From positions 28,008,231-28,072,230 of the forward strand of contig NC_054082.1 in the NCBI RefSeq assembly GCF_017562075.2: a stretch of DNA of 64,000 nucleotides, given 5' to 3'. The DNA is from Anopheles merus. Its lineage: Eukaryota; Arthropoda; Insecta; Diptera; Culicidae. This document shows, in pieces, positions 35,601 to 50,797 of the stretch. Below the pieces are notes generated by a model. That model searched no databases and was not told the DNA's origin. It saw only the letters and a program-made list of their open reading frames with translations. The first letter of the stretch is position 1, and the number at the start of each line of letters is the position of its first letter. Both the position numbers and the translations under genes were made by a program.

Positions 35601-38600
35601 CTTGACGCTGATGTCTTTGAGCGTTTTGTCCGTCGTCTCCTCCCAGCTGGCCGTCACGTTCTGCAGCTCGATTGCCGGTTTGTTGTCGTGCTCGGTCATC
35701 AGATGCAGATCGTTCAGATTGCGCTTCAGCCCGCCGGTGGCCGACGCCGATGGTGGCGTTGCGTCGTGCTCCTGCAGCGCCAGGAACTCCTGGATGCGGT
35801 CGATCGATACGAGCGCTTCGGCACCGAGCGAAACGGCCAGCGGATAGAAGATGGCCGCCGTTAGCTGAAGGATGTTGAAGAACTGGGCCATCGGGAAGAC
35901 AATGTCCGCGGTGATGGCGCGTCCCTCGATCACGCAGCACGCGATCGCGAGAAACAGAGTCGACCGTTCGGTAAACACCATCGTGCTCAGGTAGATGCCC
36001 CGGATGTACGATGCCCAGCGGATCTGGCGCACCTCCTTCTTGCGCGCCAACGACACGACCTTGTGGAACGGTTTCTCCCAGGCGTACATCTTGATCACCT
36101 GGATGCCCTGTATCAGCTCGTTCATGATGCCGACGCGCTGGTCCGTCTTTTTCGCGACGCGCATACGAATGATCGAGCTCAGCCGGCTCAACCCGGTCTG
36201 GACGGGGATCGTTTTAACGAGCAGCCCGACCACGCCGACAATTGCTGCCCACTGGACACGGCGCCAGATGAGGTAGCAGGTAAAGCATGCCTGTAACGCA
36301 AGAAAACGGCCCTTTAGCATCGTTCACCGTGCCCGAACTGTGGCGCCCGACTCACCTGAAACGGCAACACCCAGACGTAGTGGACGTAGATAAACCCATA
36401 ATCCAGCCGGCTCACATCGTTCGACAGCAGATTGATCATGTAGCCGGCGGGCGTTTGACCGGCCGCCTTGCGCGACATGCGCAGCGTCTTGCGGTAGATG
36501 AGCGAGCAGCAGGCAATGCGCATCCTGGCACCGACTAGACGCTCGCGCAGATCGGAATGGTGACAGCAGAAGCATCCGAGCAGGGTCAGCAGCACCAGCA
36601 GGCCCGAAAGCCAGAACGCATCGTTCCACGCGTGGTGCAGAAAGTCGGAGAGATCGTCCACGACGGTGCTGTTCGCAGTGGCCGATGGATCGTCCGCTCC
36701 AAACTGTTCGCCAAGGTCCGGCAGTATAGTTGTCTCCATGCCTTCAGCTGTGACGGGAGTAGTGAGGAATTTGCACAAAAAGCGAAGTTAAACCGAAACC
36801 GATCATTAATTAATGGTCAACGGGTCGCGACGCTCTGTCAGCCGGTTTGATAAGACGACACAACATTTGATAAGAGAGTACGCAGGCAGGCAAGAAAGTG
36901 AAGAATTGCTCACATCGGGAGCTAACGAGAGCAGTTGCCGTTGGATGATCATACTCGATCGAGGGTGTGTGTTTGTGGAACTATTTAATTACATAACGGA
37001 TGCATACCTTCCTGAGCGACGTTCGACTTGCTTCCTCCGATGCTGTTTCCCGGGGCCGGTTTATCGTCCTCGATTCGGATCCGTCGCTTCCGGCGTCGCT
37101 TATTGATCATGGCCGTCTCGTCGAAGACGAGATTTTCCAGATGCGATTGCGTAGTGTCCGGCAGCATCATCAGTGGCATCGCCATCGGTGGTACCGTGCT
37201 GAACACGTCATTGTTAATGTTAACCACCGCAACGTGCGTGGAGTTGGTGGGTTCCTGGAACTGCACCAGCAGCTGCGCCAGCACCACGGGCAGAATGGTT
37301 CTAAAGGAGTGTCAAGGAGTAGCGGGTACGATCAGTCACTGGTAGAAAGTGTTGTTACAAATCGAACGATTGATCGCATAGTTAGTACATACTTTATCAG
37401 CACGAACAGAAAAATAAGAAATCCATCAAACAGGCTCTGCTTGTAGAACGTCCGGAAGAGGGCATTGCGTAGCTTCGGCTCGCGGCTTGCGATTCGTGCC
37501 TGGGACACTTCCTTTTCCCATTGCCTGGCGAGTGGAAAGTGACAAGAAAAAAGAAAATGTTAAAACAAAAGCATGCGATAATCATAACTGTGGCGGACAG
37601 AGTACGAAACACAATCATAACCGGACAGGAGTGGTTTCAAAGCACCGATAACAGGCTGGAATTGAATTACGAGTTCCGCATAACAAACCGATGCATCAGA
37701 ATGCCACCAAACGCAATCGGTTGACGATAATCATTGCGGGTCGTGTTTGATGTAGTGCAATCGCATCACAGAATGAGCGGTGCAGCGGTTTCCTTGTGCG
37801 ATAATGCACCACACATTGCCGTAATAAATGGAGCCGGGAAGACATATCATAAACCCCCATGTCATACGTTCTGTTGCTTCTATTGCGCAAACTGACCGGC
37901 TAGCAAAACGCTGACTTGATTCATATTCATCGATCTCCACGTTTGTTGCCGAATGATTGCTCCAATCAGTAACTATGTGTCATCAAGGGCGAGAGAGATT
38001 GTTGATTGATTGTCTAGTGAATGGAATGTTCGGTGTCAAGGTTTTGATCGTGCGCTGAAGATTGGGCGAGCCAAAAATCTTGTTTGAAACGATCCTTCGA
38101 TAGCCGAAATTCTACAACGTCGGAGAGTTGTTTTTGCACCAACTAGTTTTAAATTAATGACACGTTAGATGAACCATTCCGATAGGAACTTTACCTCCAA
38201 AAGCATCGTTGTGGATCCTATTCTACAGCCTCACAGTCTTAGATAATCGAGATATTCACCTCCACGTGCTGTTGAATGTTCGGGATCGCTGATCGTCGGA
38301 CCATCGATCGCCGTAGAACACAAACGCTCATTTAAAACAGGTTCTTGGTGGAATAGGTGTGTGCACAACAAAAAAGAAGCAATATTTTAACACATTTTGT
38401 GGTTGCCGATTGGGACAGGTTGCTGCCCGGGGACCCGAATACTGGTCCTATTAGTTTTATTCGTTTCTGCAAACGAGTTCTGCGGTAGGTAGAAACGATG
38501 CTACCGACGCTAAACAGAGCCTAATGTACACTCTGCTCACAACAAGCACACTCTCCGGTGAAGTAAGCACACTTCAAAAAATGCTTGTCACACCAACAGA

Positions 38601-39634
38601 GCTCAAGGTTAGGTCGGTTTGTTTGGTTATGGAGCGCTTTTTCTCGTTCGACCCACAGTTCCACCACTATTGGCCCAGGTTAGTTCTGGTGTGACAATGA
38701 AAATGGTATATATTACTGTTAGAACACGAACATCCACTACCAACTAGCGGGCTTATCGCGCTGCACGGGCCCTGACGTCTGAAGGCCAACGGTGAAGTCT
38801 GATGACATAAATTTTCGTAGATAAAACTTACGAGAGCTCGGTGAGAGAAGATAGAGCATCGGTCGGGAGATGTTTCACGCTGATAAACGCGCCCATAAAA
38901 TGGGGTCTACAGAAGGCAAATGGGAGCAACAGAAGGGTTTGGACTGGTTCGAAGGAATCCGGATTGTTCTGAATACTATAAGGTCTACTTCTTTATTGCA
39001 TGGTATTTGTGGCTCAGGTTCAGACAACAGCGTGCTTTCAGGTGTACAGACGAATGTGTACAGTCTAGACTTTATAACAAATATGTAATGATCGTAGAAT
39101 CTCTACGGTTTGTCTAGCTTCGAAGAAACTAGCACACCAATGATCATAAAGAGGCTTTAGAACATGAATTATTTCATAATCAAGATCTTGCGATCATTGA
39201 AACAAACACAACCCACAGGAAATGTCCATCTTGCAAGACAACCAAGACAATCAAAAACGTGACGAGAACGGTATCAACGAACAAATAAAGCGCACACCCG
39301 CCTGCTCTTCGATCATCTCACCAGTAGGTCACTAGCTCAATCGATACGCATCTAAACGAAATTCAACCCTACGCCACAGGCAGCAAGACACACACAAAGA
39401 TTCGCCTTGACCACAAAACGCGTCACTGGTTCGCACAGCTCGTACTTACTCTTCCAGCTCGTCGCCCAAATCCTCCGACCGGTCCGCCTTCAGGCATTTG
39501 GTAAGATCGTCCTTACCGAGACCGCGGCGCGATCCGCGATAGAACAGCGGCAGCAGCCAGCCGAAGAACAGCTGCGACAGACAGAACGCTCCCTTGCGCG
39601 GGTTCTTCTTTACCGGCTTCGTGGAGCTGTCCAT
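32665..39634 (-). CDS. ABCC-subfamily transporter, MRP4 (ABCC4)-like
   Basis: Plasma-membrane ABC exporter of organic anions and conjugates, judged by family. Nine exons join in frame to 1,450 residues: 39634-39450, 37524-37393, 37300-37008, 36747-36356, 36290-34833, 34753-34111, 34047-33817, 33752-33059, 32989-32665. NBD1 has Walker A GPVGAGKSS, signature LSGGQRARVSLARA and Walker B YLLDDPLSAVDA. NBD2 has GRTGAGKSS, a variant signature FSVGQRQLICLARA and LVLDEATANVDPQ. There is no N-terminal TMD0, so it is a short MRP. Human ABCC4 is about 1,325 residues. The excess is mostly an insertion in the TM1-TM2 loop (about residues 120-245), which includes RRRKRR at 174-179. Intron 1 is 1.9 kb; the other introns are short. 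The family is multi-copy in insects, so no symbol is given. Confidence 0.9.
37525..39449. other. Large first intron of the ABCC transporter
   Basis: 1.9 kb without a recognised coding, RNA or mobile feature. Being intron 1 of a gene whose other introns are mostly below 100 bases, it is a reasonable place for enhancers, but no specific site was identified. Confidence 0.5.
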
Positions 39635-40171
39635 CGTCGCTGCGGTCCGTGGACGCGTGGAAACCGGTGCACCACTAGCTCGATCACTTGCTCCGGATTG
39701 CGATGGCGGGCACCGCCGGTACCGCTGCAGCACTGGTGCACCAGACACACCAGCAATGTCGTAAGGCACATCCACTAAGCACTACGCTCTCTACCCACTG
39801 CCGACCGTACCGATCGATCGGCCACACAATTGCATCGCACACTGGGTTCACACTAGGCAGCAGCAGCACCGTAACACCGTGCACATGTGGGAACGGTTCC
39901 GATCGGACAATTAGGCTCCGCAATCGAACGCACCCAGTATCACTACAAAATTGTCAAGGCACAGTGGGTGGTGGTGGTTCCGGTAGAGCGGAAGGAACGG
40001 GCCGGAACTGATAAATTCGCAACCTGCAAAACAGTGCATAAGGCAAGACAGTTAGAAGAAGCGGGGGGAGGGGGGGGGGCTTCACTTCACATATGAGGTA
40101 AAGGTCGTAAACGAAGTTACGTATTGATCGTAAAATTACTTCCTATCGGAAGTTTGGAGGAAACAGACACG

Positions 40172-40190
40172 CACACACACACACACACAC
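40172..40190. repeat. CA microsatellite
   Basis: Uninterrupted CA dinucleotides. Confidence 0.9.
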
Positions 40191-40893
40191 AAACGCACGC
40201 ATCCGGTGATTCAACGCTTCTTATCGCCGCCGTGCAAAAACTGTATCACCCAGCCGATCACACCACCAAGCACACCTTGTCCTTGCTCAATTATTGCATC
40301 TCTGACACATTACAAATTTCACAAAGCGATCAACTGGAACGGGGCTGAAGGGAGGTCAATTAAAAATGTCAAGTGATTCTTCCTTTTGATGGCCTATCCA
40401 ACACCACCTTGATGTTTCGCGGTGCTCTGCCCAACCGGTGACTGACTCCGTGAGCAGTCGAAGACCATACTAAAGACTAGTGCGCATTCCTCAACCCCTG
40501 TAGCGGCACGGTTGCTGCTGCTGCGGTTGGTCGTAGAATCACTCCGATGCTGATAAGAGCCCACAGACTCCAGATGATGACTAAATGCCGCACCATATCA
40601 ACGCGGAATGGAGCGGACACAAACGACACTGTTTGGCGATGGGATTAGCCAGTCTGGTGAACTCTACGCGGTGGCGGTTTTGTTTTTTTGATAACGCCAA
40701 AGCAACTAAACTGCGTAAGATCTGATCTTTACATGACTTGATAGGAAAAATAACTCATTTTCCAGTACATAAAAACCTGCATGCATTTAAAAAATAAATA
40801 AATTGCCATCCCCCATTACCCATCAGCCCATCCGGCTTCTCACCTCTGCCTTCTGCCGTGATAAAGCAATCAACACCGTGACCTGCCCCTGTC

Positions 40894-40910
40894 TGTGTGT
40901 GTGTGTGTGT
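40894..40910. repeat. GT microsatellite
   Basis: Uninterrupted GT dinucleotides. Confidence 0.9.
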
Positions 40911-42113
40911 TGCCTGCAGTGTTGCAACCGGTCGGGAAACCATCAACGCATCAAGCTTTTACAGCTTGTGTGCATGCGAATCGTGTCTCCACCACGGGTG
41001 AGTGGATGCACATCAACATCTTCCCCGAGGTACGGGCGCGGTCACTATCTCTCCCTGCTGCTCCCGCCGTTGGAGTTTGATAATTCACAAAGAAACACAC
41101 CAATAAGCACAAATGAACTGGGTGATCCGTAATCTGGAACCGTTCTTGTTGTGTGTCCTCTTTTTTTAAATAATGGTGCTCCCTTCCAACGAATCGTTCT
41201 GGAAGCGATATGGCCTCAGCTGAATGTTGTCATTGGTGACAGCAAGAAAAAAAAATATTTTTTCTTGTTCCCCCCTTTTTTAGGATTTTTGATTCCAAAC
41301 AGCATCATGGTGATAACGAACGACCATACCCAACACGTGCGCTTTAGGGTCAGTACGCTTGACATACAGGCGCAACAGGCGCGCAAACATAACGCTCCAA
41401 GGCCTACTCGCACTGCCGCGTTGATGCGTAAACGCGCATGAACAAATCACGAATTCTGAGCGAAGCGACTTGCTCAACTATAAACAAGAATATTTATTTA
41501 GTATATTTATGGAATAGTTTAATTATTTCTCTTTGATTATCCCCTTCCCGAAACACGCCCATCCCCTTTGGGTAACTTGAACGCGAATAGCTCATTAACC
41601 TGATCGCTTAAGCACGTGCCAAAGTGCGCCATCGGGTGTGCAGTGCTGCAGCAAAAGAAATCATAAAAGTTCTTTCACTCGCTTACGCAACGCGAGAACG
41701 CACGCAGGTTTTGAAAATACCAACAACAAAAAACACACACAATCACCACAAGAAAATCCGTACGACGGGATTGAAGCTCGGGGCCGGCTGGCGTGCATGT
41801 AACACGCTATACCGACAGCAAAAAAAAAAAAAAAAAAAACAGGGAGGGCACCAGACACATTCCAAAAATATGCCACTCACGTTCGGTTTCTGTCGCGTGT
41901 GGGTAAGCTCTTCCTGTGAGCATAAATCATGCTACGGGGATTGGGTGAGCCAAAAAAAAAGAAGAAAACGTGTCCCGTTTTTCTTTTGTTTTCCGCTTGC
42001 GCAAGGTTTGCGCCGTATTATGCTGTTTGTAGCCTCGGTTCGGTCGATCTTACAAGCAGAATATGGCCACTGTTTTCACTCCCTGTCTCTTTCACCCCCT
42101 TTTTCTTCGGTCC

Positions 42114-42130
42114 TGTGTGTGTGTGTGTGT
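42114..42130. repeat. GT microsatellite
   Basis: Uninterrupted GT dinucleotides. Confidence 0.9.
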
Positions 42131-42576
42131 TGTTAATTGTTCTACCACAGTTTTCACCACTCTGCAACAGGTTGCGAATGCGTGCCGGTTATACGATCGT
42201 GCCACTCCATCGATTAGATCGATATCTTATCGGAGCTATTTTTAAAACCAACCTGCACCCAAGAAAAAAAAACTATAAACTAATTTTATCACACTTCACA
42301 CTGGCCACGGCGGTAACAGTTTTGCGTTAAAAAAAAAAAAATTATAAACACAAACACTCCCAAACGCGACACCACCGTTGCAACGCTAAGCGAAGCGTAA
42401 CAGAACCACGCACCAGCAACGCGCAAAGCCGTCCAGTTACGGAGAACGAACCGAAACCTCTGTGAGGTTGCTCGCTAGAACAACAACATCAACCCCCAAT
42501 GGCCGGCAAAAGGAGAAGAAGAAGAAGAAAAAGATGCCTACATGCCGCTACTGTCGTGGGAAGGGATGAAACCGTG

Positions 42577-43314
42577 TAGTGATGAGCAAAATGGGCCTAA
42601 AGCCAGAATTGGATTGATCCGAATCCAGCTGCTTTCGGATTCGAATCCGGATCAACTCCGGAGTGTGCAGTGGGGTTTGGACTCAGGACTCACGATTTAT
42701 TGTTAGCTTCCAGAAATTATTTGAATTGAATTAATTTATTTGAATTATCTAACAATGTATTGAACGTTGCTGAAAATTTAAATTTAAGAAAAATTGATTT
42801 GCTCATTTGCTTGAAAAATGTTAGGATAATGCCAAATAATTGTGTGGAATGGGTGAAACATGTGCGGTAAAGTCTTAGTAAATCGTTCAACGAATCCAAC
42901 CATGAAAGGAAAGTAAACAATAAATCACGAAATTTACCAAATCAACTTTATCAAAAATCTGGAAACAACCGGAAACCCAAAGAAAACCCAGCGTACGGTT
43001 TTTGTCGGTACGCAGATAGACGATCGAATTTTTGCTTATGAAGAGAGCAATTTTAGCTACAAGCTAAGGTTTCTTGCAAGCTTGCTTTTGTAGTGTAAGT
43101 ATTTTGCTTTACGAATGAAGCACGATAGCAAAACGGATTCAATACGAGCCATTTGGATTCGATCGGAGTAATCCGGATTTAGCCGGTGCCAATTGAACCT
43201 GTATTCGTTCGGAGCATTCGGATTCGAAGCCATGTTTATTTTGGAGTTGGATCCGGATTAAGAATGTCGGAGTCGGAGTGGAATCACGAATCCAATCTGA
43301 AGCTCCCATCACTA
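42577..43314. mobile_element. hAT-type non-autonomous element (MITE-like)
   Basis: The 738-base segment begins TAGTGATGAG and ends in the inverse of TAGTGATGGG, matching 9 of 10 terminal bases. It is flanked by AAACCGTG (42569-42576) and AAGCCGTG (43315-43322), an 8-base target duplication with one mismatch. Short termini starting TAGNG and 8-base duplications are hAT hallmarks. Both ends carry subterminal repeats of GGATTCGAAT / ATCCGGAT type. There is no transposase frame, so movement would depend on an enzyme supplied elsewhere. Confidence 0.7.
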
Positions 43315-43590
43315 AAGCCGTGTTTACTACGCCCAGTCGAAAGGCGGAGGGAGGAACCATGCTACCGGGGTTGCAGTGCCGGTACACCCTTTTTTAAATG
43401 TCACAATCAAGAAATTAATATATGTTTTTAAAAGTTCATCCACATGAGGCGATTCGATGTTATTTTTACGTCCCATTTAAGTCTTAAATCGTCTTACACA
43501 CTTCACTCCATCTCAATTCCAACGGGGGAACACAGGGTGCTTCAAAATTAGCGCCCGAAACATGCTTCCACGCGCGTAACACAAATACAT

Positions 43591-43626
43591 CGAAGCAACC
43601 GAAGCAACCGAAGCAACCGAAGCAAC
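43591..43626. repeat. Tandem 9-base repeat, four copies
   Basis: Four perfect head-to-tail copies of CGAAGCAAC. Confidence 0.9.
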
Positions 43627-44384
43627 CCCTACACAGTGCCGGCAGCCCCATCTACCCTCCTTCCCCTGCACGTGAAGCATAAACATAAACAACGGGGGTG
43701 TGCTGACGCGCGCACGCTCACTCACACTGTCAAACATTTTAATGATTTCTTTACGCACACCAACCCATACACACATCTAATGCAGAGTTATAATAAAAAA
43801 ACGGCCGGCAAAAATTAGCCACACAATATCAGTGTGTGGGTAAAGTAATTTACGTTTGTGTAGGTTTTTTTTTCCCAATATCCTACACCAAATTGCTATC
43901 TTTGGCTGTCCCCGCTGTTCTCATTCATCATCCCCACCACCGAGGGTGTACGTCCGTTATCTTTGATGGTGCTCTTGGTACCATCTCGTAGCGTGTGTGT
44001 GCGCTCCACAGATAGATTGACGACATAAAACCGACCGGCGTTTGTTGCTGATGTGGCCCGCATTTTGACCGCAAATCAAAGCCATCCCCCCCAAACCCTC
44101 TATCGGTCATCGTCAGCGGCTGGAAGCGAGCATCAGTTAAGCCAAACGGGGCAACCCCATCATCCTTCAACGAAGTCCCACAAGCATAGAAATATCTGTG
44201 TCTTTAATTGATCAATTGTGCGACCCCAAATCCGCCCAGTCACTGTCACGATAACAGTTTGTGATCACGTTCAGTTTACGCCACAACGCGCCCGAAGCAA
44301 CCAGCTTTGTCAGTGGTCAGTGCGAATTTGGTGCGAATCAACGGAACGGTTTCCTTTCCTTCACTAACCCCCCACGCACCCACG

Positions 44385-45892
44385 ATGGACACGCAGCGGG
44401 TGGCACTGAAGCTGAGCGACATTTCGCCAAAGTTCACGGAGGAAACGCTGGACGAGATAGTGCGGTGTGCGGGCGGGAAGCGCTGCACGGGCTGGAAGAT
44501 ACCGGAAACCAACTTCACCAAGGGTGACGCGTACCTGAGCGAGCTGTACCGCATCCAGCTGACCGGGGAGCCGGCCGAACCGGGCCGGGACGAACCGCTG
44601 GTGGTGAATGTGGTCGTGAAAACGATCCCGAAAAATGTGGGCCGCCGGAACACGTTCCGGTCGGCGGACTTTTTCCGCAACGAGGCCAACTTTTACAACG
44701 TGGTGCTGAAGGAGCTGTACCGCTTTCAGGACGCGCGCAAACCGGCCAACCCGTTCAAGGACATTAACCCGTAGGTGCACCGGACACGGCGGGCCAGCGG
44801 TGGGCTGATGGTGAGGCTAATGGGCGTTTTCTTTCTTACTTCAACCATTACAGATGCTACGTGGCGTACACGGACGGGGTGAACGATTTCGTCGCAATGG
44901 AAGACCTTGGTCAGTACGGGTACAAGACGGCTTCGAGGTATGATTGCGTTAAACTGTTTGAGGGAACTGTTAGTAGTGATGTTTCCGTAAAGCACGCTTA
45001 CACCCCACACAGCATTCCTTTTCCATTACGTTTACTTTTTGTTGGTCTAATTATTTCGACCTTTTCTCCCGTTCCACCCTGCCGTAGAGCCGAAGGTGTC
45101 GGACTGGAGGAGTGCAAGCGTTGCATGCGCTCGCTCGGCCGCTTCCATGCCCTGTCGCTAGCGATGAAGGAACAGGAACCGGACCGCTTTCACGAGATCG
45201 CCCAGCAGCACGTGGAGGAAACGTACTACAGTGCCCGGCTCAAGTCGTGGTACAACAACTTCCTGCAGGTGCAGATCGATATTGCGCGCGACGCGATGGC
45301 GCGCGAATATCCCGGCACCGAGCTGGAGCGCACGATGGAGAAGTTTTTCGACTGCGACCTGTACGACCACATGGTGTACCTGACGCACACGCGCAACCAG
45401 AACTCGGTCATCAACCACGGCGATTGCTGGATGCCGAACTTTCTGTTCCACGACAGCACGCCGGCGATGCGCATGATCGACTTTCAGCTCGCCCGCTACT
45501 GCTCGCCCGCGCTCGACATTGCGTTCTTCGTGTACTCCTGCACCAGCCAGGCGTTGCGCGACGCGCACTATCAGGATCTGCTCGGCGCGTACCACGGCGG
45601 GCTGGCGGAGATGCTGCGCGATCTCGGCTCCGATCCGGACACGGTCTTCCCGCGCGCCGAGCTGGAGAAGGAGATGCGCCAGTACGCCCGGTTCGGGTGC
45701 GGTATGGGCATCGAGTCGATACCGTTCTCGCTGCTGGACGAATCGGAGGTGCCCGATCTGGACAAGATCACGGGCGAGCAGGCGGTCCCGATCGAGCAGC
45801 TCTGGATCCTGCGCCCGATTGCCAGCCAGGCCGGGCGGCGGCGATTGGCGGATATGTTCCGCCATGCGACCGATATGGGCTATTTGAATTAG
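44385..45892 (+). CDS. Ecdysteroid-kinase-like protein (EcKinase/CHKov family), first C-terminal exon
   Basis: Member of the insect ecdysteroid-kinase-like family of small-molecule kinases. Relatives phosphorylate ecdysteroids, and others are linked to detoxification; the substrate here is unknown. Exons 44385-44770, 44854-44937 and 45088-45892 join in frame to 424 residues. The N-lobe lies in exons 1-2 (VVVKTIPKNVGRR holds the likely ATP-binding Lys; YVAYTDGVNDFVAMEDL is the hinge region). The catalytic loop NHGDCWMPNFLF (Brenner-type HxD) and the metal-binding MIDFQLARY lie in exon 3. The protein looks complete. The start ATG follows an in-frame open stretch but lies at MDTQRVALKLSD, where family members begin. 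A second, similar exon 3 follows at 46117. Confidence 0.9.
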
Positions 45893-46116
45893 AGCAGGCG
45901 GCGGCGATGATGATGGCGGTAGTCGCTGGTTGCCATGGAGAAGGAATGAAGAATTTCAAGTTAATAAAACGTCAATCACTTGTTGCGCAAGTGTTGATAG
46001 AACGTTAGCCATTCAGTGTTGGTGTAATTCGGTGCTTTCTGGCTAGGTTTTAGGTCTCTTACTCAGAAAAATTGTATCCAAATGACTGATTTTCTTTCTC
46101 CTTCAACCTATCTCAG
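45893..46116. other. Spacer between the two alternative terminal exons
   Basis: 224 bases containing the AATAAA at 45963-45968 and, before 46117, a pyrimidine-rich tract ending in TCTCAG. No copies of exons 1 or 2 occur here. Confidence 0.7.
45963..45968 (+). terminator. Candidate poly(A) signal after the first terminal exon
   Basis: AATAAA 70 bases after the stop at 45892. It would end the transcript before the second terminal exon. Confidence 0.6.
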
Positions 46117-46927
46117 AGACAAAGGTGTCGAACTAGCCGACTGTCTGCGCTGTATCTGCTCGATGGCACGCTTTCACGCCCTCTCGTTCGCGATGAAACA
46201 GCAGGACCCCCAGGCATTCGAGCGTATCGTCAGCCAGCTCGAGGAAACGTACTACAGTGCGGCGCTAGAACCGTGGCACGGCCCGTTCATGCAGCGGATC
46301 GTGACCATCTGCAAGGAAGCGCTGGAGATCGAGTGCACGCAAAGTCCCGACCGATACACGGCGAACTTTAGGCGCGACGCCCAGGCATTCCTGAACAGCC
46401 CGATCTACGGCATGATGGTGGAGCTAGCAAACACCCGCAACCGGTACGCGGTCATCACGCACGGCGACTGTTGGCTGCCCAACTTCCTCTTCCGCCCGGA
46501 CCAGGTGCGCATGATCGACTTCCAGATGGTGCGGTGCGCCTCGCCCGTGCTCGATCTCGTCCTGTTTGTGTACTGCTGTACCGATCAGGCGCTACGGGAC
46601 ACACACTACGATCAGTTGCTGAGCGCGTACTATCACGCGTTCGCCGAACTGTTGGCCGAGCTCGGCACGGATCCGCAGGCGACGTTTCCCGCCAGCGTGC
46701 TTGCGGGCGAGCTGCGACAGTTCGGCCGGTTCGGGTGCGGGATTGCGGTCGAGTCGATTCCGCTGGCCCAGCTGGACGAGTCGGATGTGCCGGATCTGGA
46801 CCGCCTGGAGGGTACGGAACCGGTACCGCTCGATCAAATACTGACGGTCCGAAGCATCGGGACGCAGTACGGCAGGCGCCGGCTGGTGGACGTGCTGCGC
46901 CACGCGTACGATCGTGGCTATTTATGA
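46117..46927 (+). CDS. Alternative or orphan C-terminal exon of the ecdysteroid-kinase-like gene
   Basis: An 811-base open exon encoding a C-lobe homologous to exon 3 of the gene just upstream. Shared blocks: catalytic loop THGDCWLPNFLF, VRMIDFQMVR, EETYYSA.L, ALRD.HY..LL.AY and FGCGI..ESIP. It has a good acceptor (pyrimidine tract, CAG) and the same entry phase as the first exon 3, so exons 1-2 at 44385-44937 would splice to it in frame, giving 426 residues. No N-lobe exons of its own are present. It could also be a truncated tandem duplicate, but the frame is intact and the catalytic residues are kept, which argues for use. Confidence 0.75.

Positions 46928-50797
<3,870 letters not shown>

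Larger units (their letters stand above)
39635..44384. other. Gene-poor 4.7 kb region
   Basis: I find no conserved coding sequence. It contains the ABCC promoter (near 39635), CA/GT microsatellites (40172-40190, 40894-40910, 42114-42130), a G-run at 40063-40079, a poly(A) run at 41820-41839, a hAT-type element at 42577-43314, a 9-base tandem repeat at 43591-43626 and, at the right end, the promoter of the kinase-like gene. Confidence 0.6.

Noticed and set aside
43591..43626. CRISPR-like array
   Set aside because: The 9-base units are directly abutting with no spacers; this is an ordinary minisatellite in a eukaryote.
46082..46116. Independent start codon for the second kinase exon (ATG-like codon in the preceding intron)
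   Set aside because: The stretch reads as a pyrimidine tract and splice acceptor, and a protein starting there would lack the ATP-binding lobe.
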